A stretch of DNA of 16,488 nt from assembly GCA_024639205.1 (NCBI GenBank), contig JAHEIV010000008.1:1-16488 (forward strand). Reading direction: 5' to 3'. Below the pieces are notes generated by a model. It worked only from the letters and a program-made list of their open reading frames with translations, made no database searches and was not told the DNA's origin. The translations under genes and the position numbers were made by a program. Of this stretch, positions 7,212 to 14,050 are shown piece after piece (the stretch's first letter is position 1; each line of letters opens with the position of its first letter). Origin of the DNA: Deltaproteobacteria bacterium. Lineage in GTDB: Bacteria > Desulfobacterota > Desulfobacteria > Desulfobacterales > SG8-13.

Positions 7212-8375
7212 TTACGCGTTTACGATTTCGGCAACCTTTCCAGCCGCATCCTTTAAATCTACCGCCGTAATCAGCTGCAAACCCGATTCAGCCAATATCC
7301 GGCGGCCTTCTTCCACGTTGGTGCCTTCCATCCGCACCACGACCGGCACGCCGATATTGGTCTTTTTGGCCGCTTCCACCACTCCCTGGGCCAAAACGTC
7401 ACAGCGCAGAATTCCACCGAAGATGTTGATCAAGATACCCTTGACGTTTTTATCGCTGAGGATAATGCGAAAACCATTTTCCACCATTTCGGCGCTGGCC
7501 CCACCGCCGACATCCAGAAAGTTTGCCGGCTCTGCCCCGGCCCGCTTGATGATGTCCATGGTCGCCATGGCCAGACCGGCTCCGTTGACCATATTACCGA
7601 CATTGCCGTCCAGATTGATGTAGTTCAGATTGTATTGGGAAGCTTCGATCTCCAGGGGGTCTTCTTCGTCCAGATCGCGGTATTCGAGAAGATCCTTGTG
7701 GCGAAAAAGCCCATTGTCATCGAAGTTGACCTTGGCATCCAGGGCAACCACGGTCTCCTCGGCCGTGAGCACCAGCGGATTGATTTCCACCAGTGAAGCA
7801 TCGGTTTCCAGGAACATCCGGTAGAGATTGCCGAGCATCGCCGTTAACATTTTCATTGCCGCCGGCGGCAGGTTCAATCCAAATGCCACTTCCCGGCAGT
7901 GATAGGGTTGGATCCCGGCAAGTGGGTCAATATGGACCCGGATGATCTTCTCCGGGGTATGTTCGGCCACCTCCTCAATATCCATCCCGCCGGCTTCGCT
8001 GGCCATGACGACAATTTTGGCCGTGGATCGATCCGGTACAATACTCAAATAAAGCTCTTTTTGGATGTTGAGACCCTGCTCCACCAAAACCTTTTGCACC
8101 AGGCGTCCTTCGGGACCGGTCTGGTGGGTGATCAGCGTCATACCGAGGATGCTGCCGGCAATGGTTCCGACCTCCTCCAAAGAGTGGGCCAGTTTCACTC
8201 CACCGCCTTTACCACGGCCACCGGCGTGAATCTGGGCTTTCACCACCACCGGATATCCCCCCAGTCGATCCGCGATGCTCCTGGCTTCCTCGGGTGTAAA
8301 TGCAACACCGCCGGTCGGTACCGGTACATTATATTTTTGAAATATCTCTTTGGCCTGAAATTCGTGAATCTTCAT
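7212..8375 (-). CDS. sucC: Succinate-CoA ligase (ADP-forming) beta subunit
   Basis: Beta subunit of succinyl-CoA synthetase; binds the nucleotide in an ATP-grasp fold and hands phosphate to the alpha-subunit histidine. 387 residues, the standard length. Seen: start MKIHEFQAKEIF, the ATP-grasp lysine/glycine loop KAQIHAGGRGKGGGVK (about 46-61), the metal-binding EINPLVLT (about 197-204) and DAKVNFDD, then the C-terminal ligase domain with NLDGNVGNMVNGAGLAMATMD, NFLDVGGGA and the GILINIFGGILRCD phosphate-site loop. A run of six Gs (GGGGGGAATC before ATG 8375) serves as ribosome-binding site. ATP versus GTP preference cannot be decided by eye. It lies 618 bases downstream of pycB with a repeat array between, so it probably has its own promoter although it works in the same pathway. 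Confidence 0.97.
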   Translation of the reverse strand: MKIHEFQAKEIFQKYNVPVPTGGVAFTPEEARSIADRLGGYPVVVKAQIHAGGRGKGGGVKLAHSLEEVGTIAGSILGMTLITHQTGPEGRLVQKVLVEQGLNIQKELYLSIVPDRSTAKIVVMASEAGGMDIEEVAEHTPEKIIRVHIDPLAGIQPYHCREVAFGLNLPPAAMKMLTAMLGNLYRMFLETDASLVEINPLVLTAEETVVALDAKVNFDDNGLFRHKDLLEYRDLDEEDPLEIEASQYNLNYINLDGNVGNMVNGAGLAMATMDIIKRAGAEPANFLDVGGGASAEMVENGFRIILSDKNVKGILINIFGGILRCDVLAQGVVEAAKKTNIGVPVVVRMEGTNVEEGRRILAESGLQLITAVDLKDAAGKVAEIVNA

Positions 8376-8570
8376 GATTCCCCCCGGATAAGATGGCTGC
8401 GCGACGGGTTGAAACCTCCTCCGTCATACTACGGGTATTGAATATCTGAAAACAACAAGAGCACAGAGCATCGGGCCTGCCGTCATCCCGTGCACCGTGC
8501 TCATGAAGTGAAAACCAACAAAGTATTCACCTGATTTTTCTCAGCAATCCGCTCTCAGTGGCTGTTCTAC

Positions 8571-8880
8571 ATTTTTGCTTCAGGGCGGGCAATTTTCTTT
8601 GCTGCCGAATCCCCATCCATTCGGCAAATCAGCGGTTATGGATCAGAAATTAATTTGATGGGCCAGGCCGTTACCCGCCGGTTGCGCCCCATGACCCGGC
8701 TCCTCAATGAATTTTTGCTTCCGGGCGAGAAATTTTCCGTTTTACCGGTTCCCATTCCTACTGGTGAATTTCCGGTTATAGATCGGAAATTTTTTCGATG
8801 GGGCAGGCCGCTACCCGCCGGTTGCACCCCATGACCCGGATCCTCAATGAATTTTTGCTTCTGAGTGAGAAATTTTCCGT
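8571..8880. repeat. 140-bp tandem repeat, two full copies and a 30-bp third
   Basis: Copies start at 8571, 8711 and 8851, each with ATTTTTGCTT, an exact 140-base period. By hand alignment the second half of the unit (8640-8710 against 8780-8850) is nearly nine-tenths identical and the first half about seven-tenths; the third copy stops after about 30 bases (8851-8880), with about three mismatches. Each unit contains a conserved block CCCGCCGGTTG...CCCCATGACCCGG and AAATTTTCCG/CGGAAATTT complementary segments able to form hairpins. AGAAGCAAAAATT at 8982-8994, touching the pycB stop, is an inverted copy of the AATTTTTGCTTCT motif at 8850-8862. The period is not a multiple of three and no frame stays open through the array, so it is not protein-coding. 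Confidence 0.85.
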
Positions 8881-8910
8881 CAGGTCAAGGAAAACGAGAA
8901 ATTGCGCGGA

Positions 8911-8930
8911 GGCATACTCAATCGTATGCC
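8911..8930 (-). terminator. Hairpin downstream of pycB, possible weak terminator
   Basis: GGCATAC (8911-8917) and GTATGCC (8924-8930) are perfectly complementary around a 6-nt loop, about 64 bases beyond the pycB stop in its direction of transcription. The following sequence on the - strand is TCCGCGCAATTTCTCGTTTT, with only a late broken T-run, so intrinsic termination is possible but not clear. Confidence 0.35.
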
Positions 8931-8993
8931 GCACAAGCAGTTTCAGAGTTTGACGCTGAGATGGCGGTAAAGGGCCACTCCAGAAGCAAAAAT

Positions 8994-11018
8994 TTAGCCG
9001 ATGACAGCGAGTACGTCGTTCTTCTGCACCGAATCCCCACTGGAGAAATTGATCGCCTTGACCGTACCGCTGGCCGGCGCGGGCAAGGCATTCTCCATTT
9101 TCATGGCCTCCAAAATGACGATCGTCTCACCCTCGTTTACCGAATCGCCCTCCTTCTTCAGGTAATTGACGATCATGCCCGGCATGGGGGCGGTTAGCGG
9201 GGTTCCTTCCACGGCCGCAGCCGCCGGTGCGGGTGCGGCTGCCTCTGTCTTGGCCGGCTCGGCTGCCGGTACCGAGACCGCCGCCGGAGCAGGTGCCGGT
9301 GCGACCGGCATTGCCGGCATCACCTGACCGGCAGCAGGTGCGGGCATTTGCTGGAGATAGCTGAGTACCGGTGAGCCGCCGACTTCGTCCACGCCTACCT
9401 CGAAGTAATCGTTGTCCACGAACACGTTGAACGTCCGCAGGTTTTCGCTTTTGGTTGGGGCTTTTTCCAGTTGATCCTTTGGGACCACCTCCCCGGCCCG
9501 GGCTTTTCTCACCAGCGCTTCGTCTTGCAGGGCATCCTCCAGGCTCCTGGGCATGACCTCTTTCGGGGGCTCTTCTTTTCCGTACTTCCATTTCAAAAAC
9601 TTATTTCCGGTAACCGGATACAGTGCATAAATCAACACATCGTCTAGATCGACCGCCAGGCCCTTGGTTTCCTCCTTGGCCTTCTCCAACTCCGGCTCGA
9701 GCACTTCCGCCGGGCGGGCCGTAATCGGTTTCTCTCCACGCGAGTAGCCTTTGAGGGCTTTCTTTTGAACCTCGGCATCGATGGGTATGGCGGTTTTGCC
9801 GTACAGACCGTAACAGAGGTCTTTCACCTGGTCGGTGATCATTTTGTAGCGCTCGTCCTTGGTGTCGAACAGCACATTGTTGACGGTCTGGATTCCAACG
9901 ATCTGGCTGGTGGGTGTAACCAGCGGGATCTGCCCCAGTTCCTTGCGAACCTTCGGCAGCTCCCGATATACGTCGTCGATGCGGTCCAGGGCATCCATCT
10001 GCCGCAGCTGGTTGACCAGGTTGGAGAGCATTCCGCCGGGTGTCTGGTGCAACAAAACGTTGATGTCGATGATCGACACCTTGGTATCATCCAACAAGTG
10101 CTTGTACTTGGGCAATACCTCTTTTTCCAGCACTTCGTTGATTTTCGCCAGCATCTTGATGTCGAACCCGGTGTCCCGGTTGGTGCCCAGCAGCGCCATG
10201 ACCAGCGGCTCGATGGCGGCATGCGAGGTCCGGTAGGCATACGGAGTCATACAGGTGTCGATGATATCCACGCCGGCCTCGATGGCTTTCAGGTGGGACA
10301 GCGGCGACATGCCGGAGGTGAAATGGCTGTGCAGATTGATCGGCGGCTTAACGGTGGCTTTCATCGCCTTGACGATCTCGTAAACATCATAGGGGGCGAT
10401 CAGACCGGCCATGTCTTTGAGACAGATACTGTCGGCACCCATCGCCTCTAAATCCTTGGCCTTGTCCACATAGTAATCCAGGTTGTAGACTTCCCCGCCC
10501 AACCGCGGTTCGGTGAGGGTGTAACAGATGCATCCCTGAAAATGCATGCCGAATTTCTTGATCACCGGCACAACGGTCTCAAAATTACGGTAGTCGTTGA
10601 GCGCATCGAAGGTGCGAAAAATGTCCATCCCGTTTTCACAGGCGCGCTCTACAAATGCCTTGGCCACATCGTCGGCATAGTTGCGATAGCCCACCAGGTT
10701 CTGTGCCCGCAGCAACATGGAAAAGGGCGTCTTCTTAAAGTATCGTTTCAGCGTGCGAATGCGTTCCCAGGGATCTTCGTTGAGGAAGCGATGCATCGTG
10801 TCGAAGGTGGCACCGCCCCAGGTTTCAACGGCCCAGAAACCGACCTCGTCCATCATTTCCGCAACCGGTATCATGTCCTCCGTGCGCCCGCGGGTGGCAA
10901 ACAGAGATTGGTGACCGTCGCGCAGGGTCAGATCTTCCACTTTGACCGGATTTTCCGCCTTGGGTCGGTCAGGCTCATAGTTTATTTGGGTCAGCTTAAG
11001 TTGGTTATGATCGCTCAT
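8994..11018 (-). CDS. pycB: Biotin-dependent carboxyltransferase, PycB/OadA/5S type, with C-terminal biotinyl domain
   Basis: Moves a carboxyl group between carboxybiotin and pyruvate/oxaloacetate; cytosolic. 674 residues from ATG 11018. The TIM-barrel carboxyltransferase (about 25-300) shows LTLRDGHQSL (metal-binding Asp34), the LKDMAGL lysine (Lys201, normally carboxylated) and the metal histidines His230/His232 (INLHSHFTSGM). A conserved carboxylase helical region follows (about 300-520), then an Ala/Pro linker (about 558-605) and a biotinyl domain (about 607-674) with EAMKMEN, biotin on Lys640. The start rests on AGGAG 9 nt upstream; an in-frame TTG at 11042 would place that site inside the coding region. 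No biotin carboxylase and no OadB membrane subunit is nearby, while a 12S-type partner and mutase are. I read it as the pyruvate half, with biotin carrier, of a methylmalonyl-CoA:pyruvate transcarboxylase. Alternatives: pyruvate carboxylase subunit B with a distant PycA, or oxaloacetate decarboxylase alpha. Confidence 0.93.
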   Translation of the reverse strand: MSDHNQLKLTQINYEPDRPKAENPVKVEDLTLRDGHQSLFATRGRTEDMIPVAEMMDEVGFWAVETWGGATFDTMHRFLNEDPWERIRTLKRYFKKTPFSMLLRAQNLVGYRNYADDVAKAFVERACENGMDIFRTFDALNDYRNFETVVPVIKKFGMHFQGCICYTLTEPRLGGEVYNLDYYVDKAKDLEAMGADSICLKDMAGLIAPYDVYEIVKAMKATVKPPINLHSHFTSGMSPLSHLKAIEAGVDIIDTCMTPYAYRTSHAAIEPLVMALLGTNRDTGFDIKMLAKINEVLEKEVLPKYKHLLDDTKVSIIDINVLLHQTPGGMLSNLVNQLRQMDALDRIDDVYRELPKVRKELGQIPLVTPTSQIVGIQTVNNVLFDTKDERYKMITDQVKDLCYGLYGKTAIPIDAEVQKKALKGYSRGEKPITARPAEVLEPELEKAKEETKGLAVDLDDVLIYALYPVTGNKFLKWKYGKEEPPKEVMPRSLEDALQDEALVRKARAGEVVPKDQLEKAPTKSENLRTFNVFVDNDYFEVGVDEVGGSPVLSYLQQMPAPAAGQVMPAMPVAPAPAPAAVSVPAAEPAKTEAAAPAPAAAAVEGTPLTAPMPGMIVNYLKKEGDSVNEGETIVILEAMKMENALPAPASGTVKAINFSSGDSVQKNDVLAVIG

Positions 11019-11084
11019 CTTACCTATCTCCTCTGGTATCAAAATGGATACAACGTTTAATCAACCTACGAGGGTTTGCCTCCC

Positions 11085-11312
11085 TCAACGGCATCGGGCG
11101 CCGTGAAAACTTTTCATCTGCATCATGCTGCGCATGTGCATCACCGCCTGCCGGCCACTGAGTCCCCACATGCCGACGGATACCGCTGCAGCAGGCGGCG
11201 GTTGAGCCGCTGCATGCGCCGCTGCTGCCCCGGCAGCAACGATTTCCTCTTCGGTTTTCAAATAGGCCATCACCGCCGCGATGGCAGCGGCCTTTTTTTT
11301 CTCATTCTGCAT
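11085..11312 (-). CDS. Small Ala-rich accessory protein of the carboxyltransferase cluster
   Basis: 75 residues, no membrane segment or signal peptide. N-terminal amphipathic helix (about 3-24, KKKAAAIAAVMAYLKTEEE), Ala/Pro-rich linker (25-47) like those of biotin-carrier proteins, and a compact C-terminus (48-72) with MWGLSGRQAVMHMRSMMQMK. The W-x-x-x-G-R pattern recalls C-termini of small gamma/delta/epsilon subunits of sodium-pump decarboxylases and acyl-CoA carboxylases, which bind the carboxyltransferase; that similarity is from memory and untested. It lacks the N-terminal transmembrane helix of OadG/MmdD. ATG 11312 has GGAG 5 nt upstream. It sits between the two carboxyltransferase genes (98 nt after one, 66 nt before the other), so it is probably an assembly or scaffold subunit. 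Codons 4-7 contain an A8 run. Confidence 0.75.
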   Translation of the reverse strand: MQNEKKKAAAIAAVMAYLKTEEEIVAAGAAAAHAAAQPPPAAAVSVGMWGLSGRQAVMHMRSMMQMKSFHGARCR

Positions 11313-11333
11313 GGATTCTCCGTTAATCGATCC

Positions 11334-11360
11334 GTGGTTTTCAGTTCACTGTTTTTCCAC
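11334..11360 (-). promoter_or_regulatory. Small hairpin before the 75-residue gene
   Basis: GTGG (11334-11337) can pair with CCAC (11357-11360) and, inside, CAGT (11342-11345) with ACTG (11348-11351). It lies in the 98-nt gap after the carboxyltransferase gene. Short stems; possibly an mRNA-processing or attenuation element, possibly chance. Confidence 0.2.
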
Positions 11361-11410
11361 CAAACGGTTCGGGCGCATGGCAACGAAAACCGGATGCCGA
11401 CACCCGAAAA

Positions 11411-12964
11411 CTACATCGGTATATTCCCGTGCTTCTTCGGCGGTCGGATCTCTCGTTTGCTGCACATGATCTCCAGCGCTTCGATCAGCCGCATACGGGT
11501 CTCGCTCGGAACGATGATGGCATCGATGTAGCCCCGGTTGGCCGCGCGATAGGGATTGGAGAACAGCTGCTCGTACTCCGCTATTTTTTCTTCGCGCTTG
11601 GCTTTCGGGTCTGCGGCTTCTTTTATCTCTTTGCGGTGAATAATGTTGGCAGCACCGGCTGCTCCCATGACGGCAATTTCCGCTGTCGGCCAGGCAAAGG
11701 CCATATCCGCCCCCAGGTCCCGGCTGCACATGGCCAGATAAGACCCCCCGTAATCTTTGCGGGTGATCAGCAGCAGTTTGGGAACCGTTGCCTCCGAATA
11801 GCACCAGAGCAATTTGGCCCCGTGACGGATGATGCCGCCCCATTCCTGCTGACTGCCGGGAAGATAGCCCGGCACATCGGCAATGGTCAGCAGTGGGATG
11901 TTGAACGCATCACAAAAACGGATGAACCGGGTGGCTTTGTCGGAGGCGTCGATATCCAGGCAACCGGCCAGGACGCTGGGCTGGTTGGCAATGATGCCGA
12001 CGGTTCTTCCGTTGAGCCGTGCGAAACAGACGATCATGTTTTGGGCAAAATGCCGATGGGGCTCCAGAAAGTCGCCGTTGTCGACGATGCTGCCGATTAC
12101 GGCTTTCATATCGTAAGACTGATTGGGATTGTCCGGTATGATTTTGTCCAGCGCCTTGTCTGAACGGTTGGGGTTGTCACCGGTGCCCGCCACCGGTGGG
12201 TCTTCCATGTTGTTGGCCGGCAGAAACGAAAGCAGCCGCCGGATCTGTTCAATGGCATCCTGGTCGTTTTCGCAGGCGAACTGGGAAACCCCGCTTTTTT
12301 CATTGTGGGTCATGGCGCCGCCCAGATCCTCGAAGGAAATCTCCTCTCCTGTCACGGCTTTGATGACCTCCGGGCCCGTGATGAACATGTAGCTGGTGTT
12401 TTTCACCATGAAGACAAAATCGGTCATGGCCGGAGAGTAGACCGCACCGCCGGCTGTCGGTCCCATGATGGCCGATATTTGCGGAACCACGCCGGAGGCG
12501 ACGGAGTTGCGGTAAAAAATCTGCCCGTAGCCGGAGAGCGCATCCACGCCCTCCTGGATCCGCGCACCCCCTGAATCGTTCAGGCCGACAAACGGAACGC
12601 CGGCTTTGAGCGCAAGGTCCATCACCTTGCATATTTTCCTGGAATGCATCTCGCCCAGGCTTCCGGCCCGGGATGTGAAGTCCTGGGAAAAAGCGAAAAC
12701 CGGTCGTCCCTCCACCAGCCCGTGTCCGGTAACCACACCGTCGGACGGGATATCCACCTTTTCCATTCCAAAATTCGTGCAGCGATGCTCCACGAACCGG
12801 TCGATTTCCCGAAAAGTCCCCGGATCGAACAGCTGATCCAGTCGCTCGCGAGCCGTCAGCTTGCCCTTTTCTTTTTGTTTGGCAACGGCTTTGTCGCCGC
12901 CCATCTGCAGGGCTTTTTGTTCGCGCTTCTTCAGGTCCTTGATTTTATCACCCACTACACCCAT
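11411..12964 (-). CDS. mmdA: Acyl-CoA carboxyltransferase, MmdA/PccB/transcarboxylase 12S type
   Basis: Transfers a carboxyl group between biotin and propionyl-CoA/methylmalonyl-CoA; cytosolic, hexameric in characterised relatives. 517 residues, the typical full length with two crotonase-like lobes. N-lobe: KLTARERLDQLFDPGTF (35-51), FSQDFTSRAGSLGEMH (92-107) and the oxyanion segment DSGGARIQEGVDAL (130-143) that binds acyl-CoA. C-lobe: VGIIANQPSVLAG (322-334), DVPGYLPG (363-370), the KDYGGSYLAM glycine pair (403-412) facing biotin, and AWPTAEIAVMGAAGA (424-438). ATG 12964 has AAGGA 8 nt upstream. It follows meaB by 87 nt and precedes the small accessory gene. With mutase upstream and the PycB-type protein downstream, the substrate is most likely methylmalonyl-CoA. 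Propionyl-CoA carboxylase beta (with a remote biotin carboxylase) and methylmalonyl-CoA decarboxylase alpha remain possible. Confidence 0.94.
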   Translation of the reverse strand: MGVVGDKIKDLKKREQKALQMGGDKAVAKQKEKGKLTARERLDQLFDPGTFREIDRFVEHRCTNFGMEKVDIPSDGVVTGHGLVEGRPVFAFSQDFTSRAGSLGEMHSRKICKVMDLALKAGVPFVGLNDSGGARIQEGVDALSGYGQIFYRNSVASGVVPQISAIMGPTAGGAVYSPAMTDFVFMVKNTSYMFITGPEVIKAVTGEEISFEDLGGAMTHNEKSGVSQFACENDQDAIEQIRRLLSFLPANNMEDPPVAGTGDNPNRSDKALDKIIPDNPNQSYDMKAVIGSIVDNGDFLEPHRHFAQNMIVCFARLNGRTVGIIANQPSVLAGCLDIDASDKATRFIRFCDAFNIPLLTIADVPGYLPGSQQEWGGIIRHGAKLLWCYSEATVPKLLLITRKDYGGSYLAMCSRDLGADMAFAWPTAEIAVMGAAGAANIIHRKEIKEAADPKAKREEKIAEYEQLFSNPYRAANRGYIDAIIVPSETRMRLIEALEIMCSKREIRPPKKHGNIPM

Positions 12965-13051
12965 GACTGGTTTCCTTTCGTGCTACCGGAGTTACTCGCT
13001 GTATCAACTGCCGAAACGGCCGGATCGTGAAAAGAGCAAATGTAAGACATT

Positions 13052-14050
13052 CTATACCGTGTCGCTGTTGTCAAGCAAAAAAAGGAGCTTGCTGACGGCA
13101 ACCGTGGGGGCGAGGATTCCGCTTTTCACTTCTCGGGAAATCTTCGGCAGGGCTTTTTTAATTTCAGCATTATTGAAAAAGCGCTCTTTCAGCGTCTCTT
13201 CAATCAAAAACCACATCCAGTCCAGTGCCTGTCGCTTGCGTTTTTCTTCCAACTCCCCGGTGGCCGAAAGTTTGCTGCGGTGCTCCAATACGCTCTTCCA
13301 GATTTCCTCGATCCCGGCAGCGCTCGATTCCAGGGAACTGCAGGTCATCACAGGCGGTGTCCAGGTCGGCGTCGAAGGAGTCAACAGATGCATGGCAAAT
13401 GCATATTGGCGTTTGGCCTGTTCGGCCCGTTCGATGTTGTCGCCGTCGGCCTTGTTGACCGCGATGGCGTCGGCCATTTCCAGCAGGCCTTTCTTGATCC
13501 CCTGCAGCTCGTCACCGGCACCGGCGATCATCAGTACCAGGAAGAAATCGACCATGGAAGCCACGGTGGTCTCCGATTGGCCGACCCCCACGGTCTCCAC
13601 GATAATAACGTCAAATCCGGCCGCCTCGCAGATCAGCATGGTTTCCCGTGTTTTGCGGGCCACACCGCCCAGCGTTCCACCGGCGGGCGACGGTCGGATA
13701 AAGGCCTTTTCGTCGGCGGAGAGCTTTTCCATGCGGGTCTTGTCCGCCAGCACGCTGCCTCCGCTGCGCTGACTGCTGGGATCGACCGCCAGGACCGCTA
13801 CCTGGTGTCCGCGGGATACGAGCAGCGTCCCCAGGGTTTCGATAAAAGTGCTCTTGCCGGCACCAGGAACACCGGTTATCCCCAGTCGGACGGCCTTTCC
13901 CGTAAAAGGCAGGATCCGGTCGATCACCTGACGGGCGATTTCCTGATGTCTTACCAGCGAACTTTCCACCAGGGTGATGGTTTTGGCCAGCAGGCGCTTG
14001 TCGCGGGCCAGGATACCATCCACATAGTGCTGGGGGTCCTCGCTGGTCAT
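13052..14050 (-). CDS. meaB: Methylmalonyl-CoA mutase-associated GTPase MeaB
   Basis: G-protein chaperone (MeaB/ArgK/YgfD family) that gates adenosylcobalamin loading of methylmalonyl-CoA mutase and protects it from inactivation; cytosolic. 332 residues from ATG 14050. Seen: N-terminal helical region (1-50), Walker A GVPGAGKS (60-67), AVDPSSQRSGGSVLADKTRM (88-107), the RPSPAGGTLGGVA loop (119-131), ETVGVGQSE switch segment (152-160), NKAD (199-202) for guanine, and the C-terminal dimerisation helices. The preceding mutase stop TGA overlaps the ATG by one base; a GTG codon immediately before (14053) is an equally possible start, overlapping by four bases. GGAA lies upstream of both. Such overlap implies translational coupling with the mutase, fitting a stoichiometric chaperone. 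Confidence 0.96.
   Translation of the reverse strand: MTSEDPQHYVDGILARDKRLLAKTITLVESSLVRHQEIARQVIDRILPFTGKAVRLGITGVPGAGKSTFIETLGTLLVSRGHQVAVLAVDPSSQRSGGSVLADKTRMEKLSADEKAFIRPSPAGGTLGGVARKTRETMLICEAAGFDVIIVETVGVGQSETTVASMVDFFLVLMIAGAGDELQGIKKGLLEMADAIAVNKADGDNIERAEQAKRQYAFAMHLLTPSTPTWTPPVMTCSSLESSAAGIEEIWKSVLEHRSKLSATGELEEKRKRQALDWMWFLIEETLKERFFNNAEIKKALPKISREVKSGILAPTVAVSKLLFLLDNSDTV

Larger units (their letters stand above)
8376..8993. other. Non-coding gap between pycB and sucC
   Basis: No convincing gene in 618 bases. A 63-codon open frame at 8636-8827 (- strand) spans the tandem repeat and shows no protein family features. Contents: the 140-bp tandem repeat (8571-8880), a 7-bp hairpin (8911-8930) and an inverted copy of a repeat motif (8982-8994). 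A weak candidate sucC promoter is TTGTTT (8455-8450) and TAGTAT (8431-8426), 18 nt apart on the - strand. 8461-8570 shows nothing recognisable. Confidence 0.6.

Noticed and set aside
8636..8827. 63-codon open frame on the - strand through the tandem repeat
   Set aside because: The 140-base period is not a multiple of three, the frame does not stay open through the array, and no ribosome-binding site or protein family is visible.
8571..8880. CRISPR array
   Set aside because: The 140-bp units are contiguous with no unique spacers, and no cas gene is present.
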